From: an uncultured Flavobacteriaceae bacterium
Lineage (GTDB): Bacteria; Bacteroidota; Bacteroidia; Flavobacteriales; Flavobacteriaceae
Reading direction: 5' to 3'
Length of the DNA stretch: 64,000 bases
NCBI GenBank assembly: GCA_934675205.1
Contig: CAKUPQ010000001.1
Coordinates: forward strand, 682,001-746,000
Position numbers and translations under genes: made by a program. A model generated the notes under the pieces. That model had not been told where the DNA came from and ran no database searches. It worked only from the letters and a program-made list of their open reading frames with translations. Positions 7,726 through 16,330 of this stretch are shown here, one piece after another; position 1 is the stretch's first letter, and each line of letters starts with the position of its first letter.

Positions 7726-8847
7726 ATGGAAAAAAGGGAGAATTTAATCCAAGAGGCTCTAAAAAGATATAAAAGAGGAGGGTCGCTTGTAAGAATAAAA
7801 GAATATTTTATTTCTGAAGAAATTGAGGAACCCGAAGTTGATAATTATGTTGAGGAAACGTACAAACTGTATTTTGAAGAAAAATATCCTGAATTTACAA
7901 AGCGAAACAAGAGGCTGTTTATTCTGAATACCGCGTTAGCTGTACTGACTTTTATTGTGTTTTATTTTTTCCTTGATAAAACTTCGATGAGAAATTACCC
8001 TGTAATGACTTCGTTATTAGGAACAGGAATTATGCTTTTCTTCAGTTATAATGCTTTTTTCTATTATAATTCGTGGGAAAAAGAAAAAATTTACGAATCA
8101 TTAAAATATAATCCCGAACAAAAACCGACTTATCATTTTATATTATTTTTTCTGATGGCAATACCTGCCTTAATTCCTTTTTTAATATTGATGTTCAGTT
8201 ATGAAAACGCAATAGAAAAGCAGATACAATTAAACGGAATTCAGGTTCAGGCAGAAGTAGTAAATATGTATGAGCAATCTTTTTCGAGAAGAGGAAGAAC
8301 CCATAAGTCATATTATGTAGTGGCTAAATTTTCTGATGAAAATGGAAAACCCTATCAGATACAAAAAGAAGTTACAAACATTCATCAGTTTTATAACGGA
8401 CAGAAAATCAATATTATTTACGATAAAAACAATCCGCAAAATGTAGAGTTTTTAACTGATGCATCCAAGCTTAAAAAATTTACCAAATCTATTAAAATGG
8501 AACACCTCTTTGAGCTTATGCATTTAGAAAAGTCGGAACAATTACAAAAGCTAAACAGCATTAATGAGGGGTGGGCAGAAGAAAGTGGAGGAGCATATTA
8601 TCATCAAATGTATGGACAGGTAATTGAAATAATAGACGGAACGATAGTTTTTGCAGGTAATAAGCAAACATTAAATTTACAGGATTTTGCAAAGGACGTA
8701 CAAAATATGGGATTCAAAAGAGTTAATAATGATGTTAAATCATATGCTTTAGGCACAATGTTTAAGTTTGAAAGTCAAAGTCAAGAAGTTGTTATGGACT
8801 CGAAACATAACGGAATTGTTGTGATAAAGGTTTCCAATAAAAATTAG
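7726..8847 (+). CDS. DUF3592-like membrane protein
   Basis: A 373-residue protein. The N-terminal ~60 residues are charged and helical, followed by about four hydrophobic segments (near residues 64-84, 88-110, 136-160). Residues ~165-245 form a DUF3592-like beta domain (GIQVQAEVVNMYEQ ... YYVVAKFSDENGKPY ... GQKINIIYDKNNPQN), and a soluble C-terminal region follows. The biochemical role is unknown. The gene is bracketed by inverted copies of a dispersed repeat, and its TAG stop is supplied by the right copy (8845-8847). AT-rich codon use resembles the neighbours, so recent transfer is not evident. Confidence 0.6.
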   Translation: MEKRENLIQEALKRYKRGGSLVRIKEYFISEEIEEPEVDNYVEETYKLYFEEKYPEFTKRNKRLFILNTALAVLTFIVFYFFLDKTSMRNYPVMTSLLGTGIMLFFSYNAFFYYNSWEKEKIYESLKYNPEQKPTYHFILFFLMAIPALIPFLILMFSYENAIEKQIQLNGIQVQAEVVNMYEQSFSRRGRTHKSYYVVAKFSDENGKPYQIQKEVTNIHQFYNGQKINIIYDKNNPQNVEFLTDASKLKKFTKSIKMEHLFELMHLEKSEQLQKLNSINEGWAEESGGAYYHQMYGQVIEIIDGTIVFAGNKQTLNLQDFAKDVQNMGFKRVNNDVKSYALGTMFKFESQSQEVVMDSKHNGIVVIKVSNKN

Positions 8848-8870
8848 ATTGCTTCGTTTCTCGCAATGAC
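8845..8870 (-). repeat. Dispersed repeat, right copy, inverted, overlapping a stop codon
   Basis: TAGATTGCTTCGTTTCTCGCAATGAC is too long to quote whole as a motif: the ends are TAGATTGC and TCGCAATGAC, the reverse complements of the ends of the 7657-7694 copy. The first three bases are the stop codon of the DUF3592-like gene, so the repeat arrived at, or defines, the end of that gene. Confidence 0.8.
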
Positions 8871-8884
8871 AAATCCGAAATAAA

Positions 8885-9181
8885 ATGTTTATAAGAATAG
8901 TAAAAATGAGTTTCCACCCCGAAAAAGTCGAAGCTTTTTTGGAGAATTTCCATAAGAACAAGGAGCATATCCGAAATTTTAAGGGGAATACTTTTTTGGA
9001 ATTATATCAAGACAAAAGCAATAAATCGGTGTTTTTTACGTATAGCATTTGGGAAAGCGAACAAGATTTGGAAAACTACCGAAATTCGGAATTATTTAAT
9101 GAGGTCTGGACATTTACCAAAGCCTTGTTTAATGACAAACCACAGGCTTGGAGTGTCGATAAATTAGAAAGTCTTCCGTAA
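8885..9181 (+). CDS. Antibiotic biosynthesis monooxygenase (ABM) domain protein
   Basis: A 98-residue protein with a ferredoxin-like dimeric alpha-beta barrel pattern: MFIRIVKMSFHPEKVEAFLE at the start, a central FLELYQDKSNKSVFFTYSIWES strand pair and a helix-rich end. It matches the small ABM/YgiN-type proteins, which include quinol monooxygenases and heme-degrading enzymes. The substrate cannot be told from the sequence. It lies 14 bases after the dispersed repeat and 26 bases before gldF. Confidence 0.75.
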   Translation: MFIRIVKMSFHPEKVEAFLENFHKNKEHIRNFKGNTFLELYQDKSNKSVFFTYSIWESEQDLENYRNSELFNEVWTFTKALFNDKPQAWSVDKLESLP

Positions 9182-9207
9182 ACACGATTAAACAATTAAA
9201 CAAGAAA

Positions 9208-9933
9208 ATGAAATCAATATTATTTAGGGAAATACAATCTTTTTTTGGTTCGCTTATCGGTTATTTGGTAATAGCTGTTTTTTTGCTGTTGAACGGGTTG
9301 TTTTTGTGGGTTTTTCAGGGAGATTTCAACATTTTGGACAACTCTTTTGCTGATTTAACCCCGTTTTTTACGTTAGCACCTTGGGTTTTGATTTTTCTGA
9401 TTCCTGCTGTTACAATGCGAAGTTTTTCCGATGAAAAAAAACAGGGAACATTGGAGCTGTTGCTTACCAAACCACTTTCGGTTTGGCAGATTGTAAACGG
9501 AAAATTCTTCGGAGCTTTTTTGCTGATTATCATTGCTTTACTTCCGACTTTGATTTATGTCTATGTGATTTACGGACTTACAAGCCCTCCGACTATTATT
9601 GATTCAGGAAGTATTATTGGGTCGTATTTCGGGTTGCTTTTTCTGATTGCAGGATATACAGCTGTCGGAATTTTCACTTCTATCCTTACAGAAAATCAGA
9701 TTGTAGCCTTTATTCTGGCTGTTTTTTTGTGCTTTTTGCTGTATTTCGGAATGGAAGGATTAGCCTCACAATTTTCGCCTTATAACGATTTTGTTGCCTC
9801 ATTAGGAATGGATTATCATTTCAAAAGTATCAATCGTGGAGTTTTGGACACTCGGGATATTATTTATTTTTTGAGTGTTGCGATTCTGTTTTTATCATTA
9901 ACCGTTTTTAAACTTAAATCCCTGAAAAATTAG
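9208..9933 (+). CDS. gldF: Gliding motility ABC transporter permease GldF
   Basis: Membrane subunit of the GldA-GldF-GldG ABC transporter linked to flavobacterial gliding. The 241-residue protein has six hydrophobic segments of the ABC-2 permease type, with the motifs PAVTMRSFSDEKKQGTLELL and LTKPLSVWQIVNGKFFGAF that mark this subfamily. gldG follows immediately. The ATPase gldA is not in the window. The spacer to gldG holds a near-perfect palindromic repeat (9935-9967). Identification is firm from the family pattern plus the gldG neighbour; actual gliding cannot be inferred. Confidence 0.92.
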   Translation: MKSILFREIQSFFGSLIGYLVIAVFLLLNGLFLWVFQGDFNILDNSFADLTPFFTLAPWVLIFLIPAVTMRSFSDEKKQGTLELLLTKPLSVWQIVNGKFFGAFLLIIIALLPTLIYVYVIYGLTSPPTIIDSGSIIGSYFGLLFLIAGYTAVGIFTSILTENQIVAFILAVFLCFLLYFGMEGLASQFSPYNDFVASLGMDYHFKSINRGVLDTRDIIYFLSVAILFLSLTVFKLKSLKN

Positions 9934-9934
9934 T

Positions 9935-9967
9935 AAACCTGACAGGTTTTTGAAACCTGTCAGGTTT
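9935..9967. repeat. CCTGACAGG palindromic spacer repeat between gldF and gldG
   Basis: AAACCTGACAGGTTTT (9935-9950) and GAAACCTGTCAGGTTT (9952-9967) are inverted copies separated by one base, and each half is itself nearly palindromic. The element can form a long hairpin between two co-directional genes of one complex. The CCTGTC/GACAGG core recurs at 31479-31496 and 46793-46808. Confidence 0.85.
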
Positions 9968-9988
9968 GGACTTTAAAAATACAACTTG

Positions 9989-11665
9989 ATGAAAGCTCAA
10001 AATAAGAACAATATCAAACAGCTTGTTTATGTGATTTTAGGGATTATTGCCTTGAATTTTATCGGAGGTTTTGTGTATAAACGCTTTGATATGACTCACG
10101 ATAAGCGATATACGTTGCAACAAACGACCAAAGATTTGCTGAAACAGGTAAACACCCCTTTGGAGTTTACGATTTTGTTACAGGGAGATGATTTTCCTTC
10201 GGAATTCAGACGTTTGCAACAGGAAACCAAACAGCTTTTGGAGGAATTTAGAGGTATAAACAGCAATATACGTTTTGCTTTTGAAAATCCTTTGGAGGGA
10301 GAACAGGACATAAGTCAGGCAATGTTTGAATTGGATAATTTAGGGCTTACTCCTACGAATATTCCGATTACAAAACAGGGAAATCAGTCGGTTGTACGGA
10401 TTTTTCCTTGGGCTATCGGGTATGATGATATGAATCAAAAATCTGTTCGTGTTCCGCTTTTGGTAAATAATGCGGGAACGTCTGCCTCGGATAACATTCA
10501 GAAATCGGTTGAACAATTAGAATATGCTTTTGCAGATGCGATTGCAAAACTCACTATAAAAGAAAAGAAAAGCATTGCTATTCTCAAAGGAAACGGAGAA
10601 ATTGACGACAAATACATAACCGATTTTATCCTTGGTTTGCAACCGTATTACCAAATAGGAGAATTTGATATAAAAAATCTTCAGGACGATAATGAGCAGG
10701 TCATCAGTAATTTAGACCGATTTGATTTAGCCGTTATTGCCAAACCGACTCAACCTTTTTCCGAAAGGGAAAAATATCTTCTTGACCAATACATAATGAA
10801 AGGGAAAAAGACGATGTGGTTTATTGACCAAGTGCCTTTTCATTTGGACAGTTTGAGTAATTCTTCCCAAAGTAATGTAGCCTTGGTGGAAAAAGATTTG
10901 AATCTTGACGATATGTTGTTCAGGTACGGAATACGGATAAATTATAATTTAATTCAGGATTATTATTCCGTTCCGATTACTGTAAAAGACCAAAGCGGGC
11001 AGGAATTGCCTTTGGATTGGTGGTATTCGTTTATGGTTCGTTCCAAAGAAAATCACATCATTAATAAAAGTGTAAATGCAATAAAGCACGAATTTGCCAA
11101 CAGCATTGATACGTTAGCAAACGGAATCAAAAAAACGGTTTTGTTGGAAAGTTCAGAAATGTCCCGAACAGTTGGAGTTCCTCAACCGATTGAGCTTTTT
11201 CAGTTTCAAGATATAGAGCCATTTGCAGGAAAACCGAGTATAACGGGAGTTTTGTTGGAGGGAAATTTTACATCAGCTTACAAAAACCGAGTGAAGCCAT
11301 TTCAGTATTCCAACCAGAAAGATGACGGAAAAAACGGAAAAATGATTGTCATTTCGGACGGAGATTTTGTGAATTATATGTATGCAAACAAGCGATTTTT
11401 GGTTAATGGATACGACACGTGGACAAAACAAATCTACGGAAACCGAGATTTTTTGACTAATTCCGTTCATTATCTGCTTGATGAAGAAGGAGTTATAAAT
11501 ATCAGAGCCAAAGAAGTAAAACTTGCCTTTTTCGACAAAGACAAAGTCAAAGCGAAATATACTCAATCACAAATCATCACAGTCGGACTTCCGATTGTTT
11601 TATTAGCTCTTTTCGGAGTGGTGTTTAATTATTTGAGGAAAAAGAGATATACTTCTCGTTTATGA
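9989..11665 (+). CDS. gldG: Gliding motility-associated ABC transporter substrate-binding protein GldG
   Basis: Auxiliary subunit of the Gld ABC transporter. The 558-residue protein starts with a membrane segment (about residues 11-29), is followed by the MTHDKRYTLQQTTKDLL motif typical of GldG/ABC-type auxiliary proteins, has a large extracytoplasmic region, and ends with a membrane segment near residues 528-548 and a basic tail. The ATG at 9989 is chosen over the adjacent TTG at 9986. It sits 55 bases after gldF with a palindromic repeat in between. The order gldF-gldG is as in Flavobacterium. Confidence 0.92.
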   Translation: MKAQNKNNIKQLVYVILGIIALNFIGGFVYKRFDMTHDKRYTLQQTTKDLLKQVNTPLEFTILLQGDDFPSEFRRLQQETKQLLEEFRGINSNIRFAFENPLEGEQDISQAMFELDNLGLTPTNIPITKQGNQSVVRIFPWAIGYDDMNQKSVRVPLLVNNAGTSASDNIQKSVEQLEYAFADAIAKLTIKEKKSIAILKGNGEIDDKYITDFILGLQPYYQIGEFDIKNLQDDNEQVISNLDRFDLAVIAKPTQPFSEREKYLLDQYIMKGKKTMWFIDQVPFHLDSLSNSSQSNVALVEKDLNLDDMLFRYGIRINYNLIQDYYSVPITVKDQSGQELPLDWWYSFMVRSKENHIINKSVNAIKHEFANSIDTLANGIKKTVLLESSEMSRTVGVPQPIELFQFQDIEPFAGKPSITGVLLEGNFTSAYKNRVKPFQYSNQKDDGKNGKMIVISDGDFVNYMYANKRFLVNGYDTWTKQIYGNRDFLTNSVHYLLDEEGVINIRAKEVKLAFFDKDKVKAKYTQSQIITVGLPIVLLALFGVVFNYLRKKRYTSRL

Positions 11666-11686
11666 GATTAAACAAAGCTGATTTTT

Positions 11687-12280
11687 ATGTTTTTTTCAAA
11701 GAAAATAAGATTTGTAACCAAAAAAAACAATCCAAATCTTGGATTTGTTGAATCGGATATAAATTTTCTAATGGATTCCTTGAATATTAGTCTGCCAAAG
11801 GTTGTTATTGAATTTTTGAAAAAAGCAGGAAAAAAATCAAATGTTTTAAATACAAATTATACTGATATAATTGAGTTAGTTAACTTAAACATTAACTTTA
11901 AAAGCAAACTAATTGAAGAGACCGAAGAAGACTTTTCTTTAATTGATTTTAATCATATTTTTTGTTTTTACAGCTATTTCAATAAAATAGATAACTATGA
12001 AGTTTTTATGTTTGTCAAAACAGATGATAAAAACTTGAATGTTTATGGATATAGTAATGATTTTATTGTAGACAGAGGAGGTTGGTTTGAAAAATCTGAA
12101 AAGATAGGACTGTTTAAATATAAGGAAAAAACATCATTTGTAGATTATCTAAATGAAAAGACATTTCAAGTGTTTGGTGATAGAACGATTATAAAAATAA
12201 GAGATTATGTTCTTCTAGTATTATTTTTTCCTATTGTTTTGATTTTTGTAATTATGATTTATTTAAGACCAAGAAATTAA
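11687..12280 (+). CDS. SUKH/SMI1-KNR4-like protein with C-terminal membrane anchor
   Basis: A 197-residue protein. The N-terminal two thirds resemble the SUKH (SMI1/KNR4) fold: VESDINFLMDSLNISLPKVVIEFLKKAG matches the family's helix-LP-helix opening, then beta strands (FNHIFCFYSYFN, YEVFMFVKTDDKNLNVYGYSND) and a late TSFVDYLNEKTFQ helix. Residues ~170-192 are a membrane segment. SUKH proteins are often immunity proteins to polymorphic toxins, but no toxin gene is nearby. The gene is richer in A and T than gldG by eye. The family call is an inference from pattern, not certain; otherwise it is an unknown membrane-anchored protein. Confidence 0.45.
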   Translation: MFFSKKIRFVTKKNNPNLGFVESDINFLMDSLNISLPKVVIEFLKKAGKKSNVLNTNYTDIIELVNLNINFKSKLIEETEEDFSLIDFNHIFCFYSYFNKIDNYEVFMFVKTDDKNLNVYGYSNDFIVDRGGWFEKSEKIGLFKYKEKTSFVDYLNEKTFQVFGDRTIIKIRDYVLLVLFFPIVLIFVIMIYLRPRN

Positions 12281-12367
12281 AGTCAAGTTTTCTTAATTTT
12301 TTCCCTTTTCAACCGAAAATGCGATATATTTATAGTTTGAACATTTAAAACAAGTAGCATTTACAGA

Positions 12368-14677
12368 TTACCTAATTAATGAAAAATGTCCTTTGACGTT
12401 TCTTTCAGGAAGTCTTACGACAAACCAATAATCTGTGGCAGGGAGTTTTTTGTTGTGGAAAGTTCCGTCCCAACCGTTATTTTGTGCGGAAAACATATAA
12501 ATCAGCTTTCCGTATCGGTCATAAATTTCGATAACTGCAGTCGGATATTGAACAGCTAAAAACGGAATTTTCCAATAATCATTGATTCCGTCCCCGTTTG
12601 GAGTGAAAAATTTAGGATAATCCAACACAAAAATCGACTCTGTTGCCACACCACATTCGTTTCTTACAAAAACCGTATATCCTCCCGAAGCTACATTTGT
12701 AAAAAAATTACTCTGCTGAAAATCGATTCCGTTAATGGAGTATTCGTAATTCCCTGTTTCCTGCACATTTACCAAAACCGAATTCCCTGAAGAATTCATA
12801 TCATTTATACTGACAGAAGTAATAACCGGAGCAGAAGATGAGCTTACCACAAAAGTTTTGGAGGCAGTACAACCGTATTGATTTTCAAAAGTTACGGTAT
12901 AATTCCCTGCCTGACTTATATTGATGTTTTGAGTGGTTTGTCCGTTATTCCAATAATAATTTAAAAATCCGCTTGGAGCTGAAATCGTAACAGGATTTCC
13001 CTCACACAAAAAAGCCTCCTCATTGCTTACATCAATACCAAACGAACGGACAATCAGGTCAAACCAAACAATTCCGTAGCAGTTTCCATTTTCGGAAATT
13101 CGTACATAAATAGTTGTATTATTTCCTGCCTGAAAAGAGGTTACATTCGCAATCGGATTGTTCCCCGAAAGAGCATCATTATAATTCTGAAAATACTGAT
13201 AAACCGCATTTGCAGGGGATTGTATAGCAATCTCATTCTGATTTTCGGTCAAATCAAAAATTTCATCTCCCTCACATCGTTCCAAATCAGTAGGATTCTG
13301 AACGGAATTATTGGAAACCGAAAGCGAAAGCTCCGCAATAGAATAACAACCAAACTGATTTTCAACCCGTACATAAATGATTTGATTCGGATTGTTTGTG
13401 GTATAATGCTGTGGATTTGGAATCGTATTCTGATTGTTATTTTGAGCATCTGATATATTCTGAAAATAACTAAAATCAAAATTTCCCGAATTCGGAATAA
13501 TCACATTCTCTGCCAAAGTCAGGTTAAAAATAGCATTTCCGTTATTGTCCTCACATTGCACAAGCGTTGTACTATTTACAGGTGGATTTTGAGAAAATTC
13601 AACTGTAATTTCCCCTCTCAATACGCAGGTAGCACCCGTAAAACCAATTTCCACTTCATAACTTCCACTCTCAACAGCCGTATAAACAGAATTTACAGCT
13701 CCGTTTATCAGCACTCCGTTTCTGTACCAAGTATAAGTATCTGCATTAGGAGTTGTAGCATCAATTTCAAAATTCGTTCCTTCACAAACAGGGTTTCCGT
13801 TAGCAATAAGTCGGTCTTGTCCTAAATCTTTTGTTCCGTTGGAAAAACTCCCCCCTCTCAAAAACACAGCCGAATCATACAAATTGTTTCCTTGGTCGGC
13901 TATAACGAGTTTGATATGATAGGTTTCCCCTGCAATAACATCGGTTTGAGCTGTGAGAATTTTGGTTTGTCCGTTGTAATTTGTGGGGTGTTCTTCGTCA
14001 TTAAAGCTCTCAAAATACTGCTCGTTTACAGGAGGACACAAACCCCCCGAACCCCGTACGGTATTGACAGCAACAGGAGTGTCTGTTCCCGGAACAACTG
14101 CAAGATTCGTATAAGGCTCACTCACATTAGCTCTTTTAATCAGAAAGGCAAAAGCATCGGTATAATTACATTGGCTTTGAGTTCCCGAAGTAAGATATTG
14201 CTCGGAAGCGAAAACATAATCAAAACTAATAGAAGTAGTATAAGGGATAAAATCAAATTCCAAAACGGTTGCGTTTATGGTGTTGTTTAGCCCGACTGCC
14301 TGTTCCAAATCCGAATCTCCGGGCCACGCATTTCCGGCAGGACCTTCGCTTAAAAGAAAATCATTTGGGCCAATGGCAGAAATGGCTCTTCCTGTTGTCA
14401 GCAAAACACCTTCTGTTATCTGAAAATTACTGCTCCCCTGATTAAAATATCCGTAGCTCATTTGTCCTCCTCCGAAGTTGTAAGCATTGGTAAATTGTGC
14501 GTTGAAAATTTCTATACAACCCGAATTTTGTGTTCCTATAAAAATATCTTCCACCAATTGTTGAGCCGAATACGAATCATCAACTTCGATATATTGAGCT
14601 TTTGCAGAATAGTTAAAATTCAATACACCAAAAATTAACAAACAAAGAGGCTTTTTTGAAAACAAAATAAATTTCAT
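12368..14677 (-). CDS. Secreted choice-of-anchor L protein with type B T9SS sorting domain
   Basis: A 769-residue surface protein. Signal peptide at residues 1-28 (MKFILFSKKPL then a hydrophobic core, ending SAKAQ). Residues ~30-275 match the choice-of-anchor L domain (QQLVEDIF near the start; FDYVFASEQY; IKLVIADQGN). Then come several Ig/PKD-like repeats, each with paired cysteines (CEGTNFEIDA, CEDNNGNAIF, CEGDEIFDLT, CEGNPVTISA). The last ~80 residues are the gliding-motility-associated type B C-terminal domain: FFTPNGDGINDYWKI ... IEIYDRYGKLIY ... GWDGTFHNKKLPATDYWFVV. It is predicted to leave the cell by type IX secretion and act as an adhesin. The start is set at 14677, because a start at 14698 would overlap the -7 promoter element. 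Confidence 0.9.
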   Translation of the reverse strand: MKFILFSKKPLCLLIFGVLNFNYSAKAQYIEVDDSYSAQQLVEDIFIGTQNSGCIEIFNAQFTNAYNFGGGQMSYGYFNQGSSNFQITEGVLLTTGRAISAIGPNDFLLSEGPAGNAWPGDSDLEQAVGLNNTINATVLEFDFIPYTTSISFDYVFASEQYLTSGTQSQCNYTDAFAFLIKRANVSEPYTNLAVVPGTDTPVAVNTVRGSGGLCPPVNEQYFESFNDEEHPTNYNGQTKILTAQTDVIAGETYHIKLVIADQGNNLYDSAVFLRGGSFSNGTKDLGQDRLIANGNPVCEGTNFEIDATTPNADTYTWYRNGVLINGAVNSVYTAVESGSYEVEIGFTGATCVLRGEITVEFSQNPPVNSTTLVQCEDNNGNAIFNLTLAENVIIPNSGNFDFSYFQNISDAQNNNQNTIPNPQHYTTNNPNQIIYVRVENQFGCYSIAELSLSVSNNSVQNPTDLERCEGDEIFDLTENQNEIAIQSPANAVYQYFQNYNDALSGNNPIANVTSFQAGNNTTIYVRISENGNCYGIVWFDLIVRSFGIDVSNEEAFLCEGNPVTISAPSGFLNYYWNNGQTTQNINISQAGNYTVTFENQYGCTASKTFVVSSSSAPVITSVSINDMNSSGNSVLVNVQETGNYEYSINGIDFQQSNFFTNVASGGYTVFVRNECGVATESIFVLDYPKFFTPNGDGINDYWKIPFLAVQYPTAVIEIYDRYGKLIYMFSAQNNGWDGTFHNKKLPATDYWFVVRLPERNVKGHFSLIR

Positions 14678-14695
14678 CGTACAAATTTCTGACCA

Positions 14696-14703
14696 CAAAG
14701 GTA
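14696..14703 (-). promoter_or_regulatory. -7 promoter element of the T9SS surface protein gene
   Basis: Perfect TACCTTTG on the minus strand. A clear TTG at the right spacing upstream is missing; TTTA lies 23 bases away. Transcription starting a few bases downstream leaves the ATG at 14677 and excludes the in-frame ATG at 14698, so the element helps to set the start. Confidence 0.5.
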
Positions 14704-14764
14704 CAAAATGAAAAAAACCTATTTATTAAACTTTTGTGAATGAAACAAATTAAAACAAAATAAC

Positions 14765-14772
14765 TATTTTTG
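14765..14772 (+). promoter_or_regulatory. -7 promoter element of pyrR-pyrB
   Basis: Perfect TATTTTTG. TTTTG is present 28 bases upstream (14732-14736), further than usual. Transcription should start near 14779, only about 12 bases before the pyrR ATG at 14791, so the leader is too short for a classical PyrR attenuator here. Confidence 0.5.
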
Positions 14773-14790
14773 CATACACAACTATTAATA

Positions 14791-15330
14791 ATGAGCCAAA
14801 AAGTTTTACTTACTTCCAAAGAAATCGACATTATCCTACATCGTTTGGCTTGTCAGCTTATCGAAAATCACTTGGATTTTGAAGATACGATTCTAATCGG
14901 GATTCAACCAAGAGGAACGTTATTTGCCCAAAAAATAAAATCTATTCTTCAGGACGAATACAAAATCAAAAACATCAAACTCGGTTTTTTGGATATTACG
15001 TTTTTCAGAGACGACTTCCGAAGAAACGAAAAACCTTTGGAAGCAAACCGAACCGAAATTGACTTTTTGGTAGAGGGTAAAAAAGTGGTTTTTATTGATG
15101 ACGTACTTTATACCGGTAGAAGTATTAGATCGGCTCTGACTGCGATTCAGTCGTTCGGAAGACCATCGGAAATTGAGCTTTTGGTGCTGATTGACAGACG
15201 TTTTTCACGACATTTGCCTATCCAGCCCGATTACAGAGGTCGTCAGGTCGATGCTATCGGAGATGAAAAAGTAAAAGTTCACTGGAAAGAACAACACGGA
15301 GAGGACGTCATTTATTTGGAAAAACAATAA
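14791..15330 (+). CDS. pyrR: Bifunctional PyrR: pyrimidine regulator / uracil phosphoribosyltransferase
   Basis: A 179-residue type I phosphoribosyltransferase-fold protein. The PRPP loop is VVFIDDVLYTGRSIRSAL (residues ~95-112), preceded by GIQPRG and followed by DRRFSRHLPIQPDYRGR, which is specific for PyrR. In other bacteria PyrR binds pyr mRNA and has weak uracil phosphoribosyltransferase activity. Here only pyrB is co-transcribed (4-base gap), and the leader visible is very short, so RNA-based control is not evident from the sequence. An in-frame TTG at 14770 overlaps the -7 element and is rejected; the ATG at 14791 fits the family start. Confidence 0.95.
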   Translation: MSQKVLLTSKEIDIILHRLACQLIENHLDFEDTILIGIQPRGTLFAQKIKSILQDEYKIKNIKLGFLDITFFRDDFRRNEKPLEANRTEIDFLVEGKKVVFIDDVLYTGRSIRSALTAIQSFGRPSEIELLVLIDRRFSRHLPIQPDYRGRQVDAIGDEKVKVHWKEQHGEDVIYLEKQ

Positions 15331-15334
15331 CATA

Positions 15335-16258
15335 ATGAAAACATTAAGCGTTAATCATCTTCTCGGAATAAAATACATAACCGCATCGGATATCGAACTC
15401 ATTTTCGAAACGGCTGACCATTTTAAGGAGGTTATCAACCGTCCGATCAAAAAAGTTCCCTCACTTCGGGATACTACCATTGCTAATATTTTCTTTGAAA
15501 ATTCTACTCGAACAAAACTTTCGTTTGAACTCGCTCAAAAACGACTTTCGGCTGATGTAATCAGTTTTTCGGCTGCTCAATCATCGGTTAAAAAAGGAGA
15601 AACGCTTATTGATACGGTTAATAATATCCTTTCGATGAAAGTGGATATGGTTGTAATGCGACATTCGAGTGCAGGTGCAGCCGAATTTTTGTCGAAAAAC
15701 GTAAAAGCAAGTATCATCAATGCAGGAGATGGAGCTCACGAACACCCGACACAAGCACTTTTGGATTCGTTTACCATTCGTGAAAAATTAGGAGATGTCG
15801 GAGGTAAAAAAGTTGTGATTGTCGGAGATATTTTACACTCGAGAGTGGCTTTGTCAAATATTTTTGCTTTGCAAATGCAAGGAGCAGAAGTTCGGGTTTG
15901 TGGACCAAAATCGCTTATTCCGAAATACATCGAAAAATTAGGAGTAAAAGTCGAAAATAATCTTATCAAAGCATTGGAATGGTGTGATGTGGCAAATATG
16001 CTCCGGGTTCAGAACGAAAGAATGGAAGTGAGTTATTTTCCGAATACCCGTGAATATTCCCAACAATTCGGGCTGACAAAAGAGATTTTGGATTCGTTAA
16101 ACAAAGAAATTGTAGTAATGCATCCCGGGCCAATCAATAGGGGAGTGGAAATTACTTCTGATGTGGCAGATTCCAAACAATCGGTTATCTTGGAGCAGGT
16201 CGAAAACGGAGTAGCAATCCGAATGGCAGTGATTTATTTGTTAGCTTCAAAATTATAA
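15335..16258 (+). CDS. pyrB: Aspartate carbamoyltransferase catalytic subunit
   Basis: Makes carbamoyl-aspartate, the committed step of pyrimidine synthesis. The 307-residue protein has the carbamoyl phosphate loop FFENSTRTKLSFELA (residues ~50-64), the DGAHEHPTQALLD motif near residue 132 and the late MHPGPINRGVEI motif. No pyrI regulatory gene is adjacent, as in the unregulated or PyrR-linked class. It follows pyrR by 4 bases and is closed by a strong terminator at 16261. pyrC, pyrH and thyA lie elsewhere in the window. Confidence 0.97.
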   Translation: MKTLSVNHLLGIKYITASDIELIFETADHFKEVINRPIKKVPSLRDTTIANIFFENSTRTKLSFELAQKRLSADVISFSAAQSSVKKGETLIDTVNNILSMKVDMVVMRHSSAGAAEFLSKNVKASIINAGDGAHEHPTQALLDSFTIREKLGDVGGKKVVIVGDILHSRVALSNIFALQMQGAEVRVCGPKSLIPKYIEKLGVKVENNLIKALEWCDVANMLRVQNERMEVSYFPNTREYSQQFGLTKEILDSLNKEIVVMHPGPINRGVEITSDVADSKQSVILEQVENGVAIRMAVIYLLASKL

Positions 16259-16260
16259 CA

Positions 16261-16290
16261 AAAATCCCGAAACTTTGTTTCGGGATTTTT
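16261..16290 (+). terminator. Terminator after pyrB, bidirectional
   Basis: AAAATCCCGAAA pairs with TTTCGGGATTTT around a CTTTG loop. An A run on the left and a T run on the right allow use from both sides. It lies between the convergent pyrB and superoxide dismutase genes. Confidence 0.88.
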
Positions 16291-16320
16291 CTATTCTCTA
16301 TGTTCTATTCTCTATTTTCT
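16291..16320 (-). repeat. Spacer repeat, AGAAAATAGA family, inverted copy 3
   Basis: CTATTCTCTATGTTCTATTC and TCTATTTTCT are the reverse complement of the AGAATAG / AGAACATAG / AGAAAATAGA words seen at 3586, 4657 and 46815. On the minus strand it sits just after the superoxide dismutase stop. Confidence 0.75.
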
Positions 16321-16330
16321 AAAGAAAAGA

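Noticed and set aside
7657..8870. A complete transposon
   Set aside because: The gene between the inverted repeats encodes a DUF3592-like membrane protein, not a transposase, and no target duplication is visible.
14773..14790. PyrR-controlled attenuator ahead of pyrR
   Set aside because: Only about 12-18 bases lie between the predicted transcript start and the ATG, and no terminator/antiterminator pair is visible.
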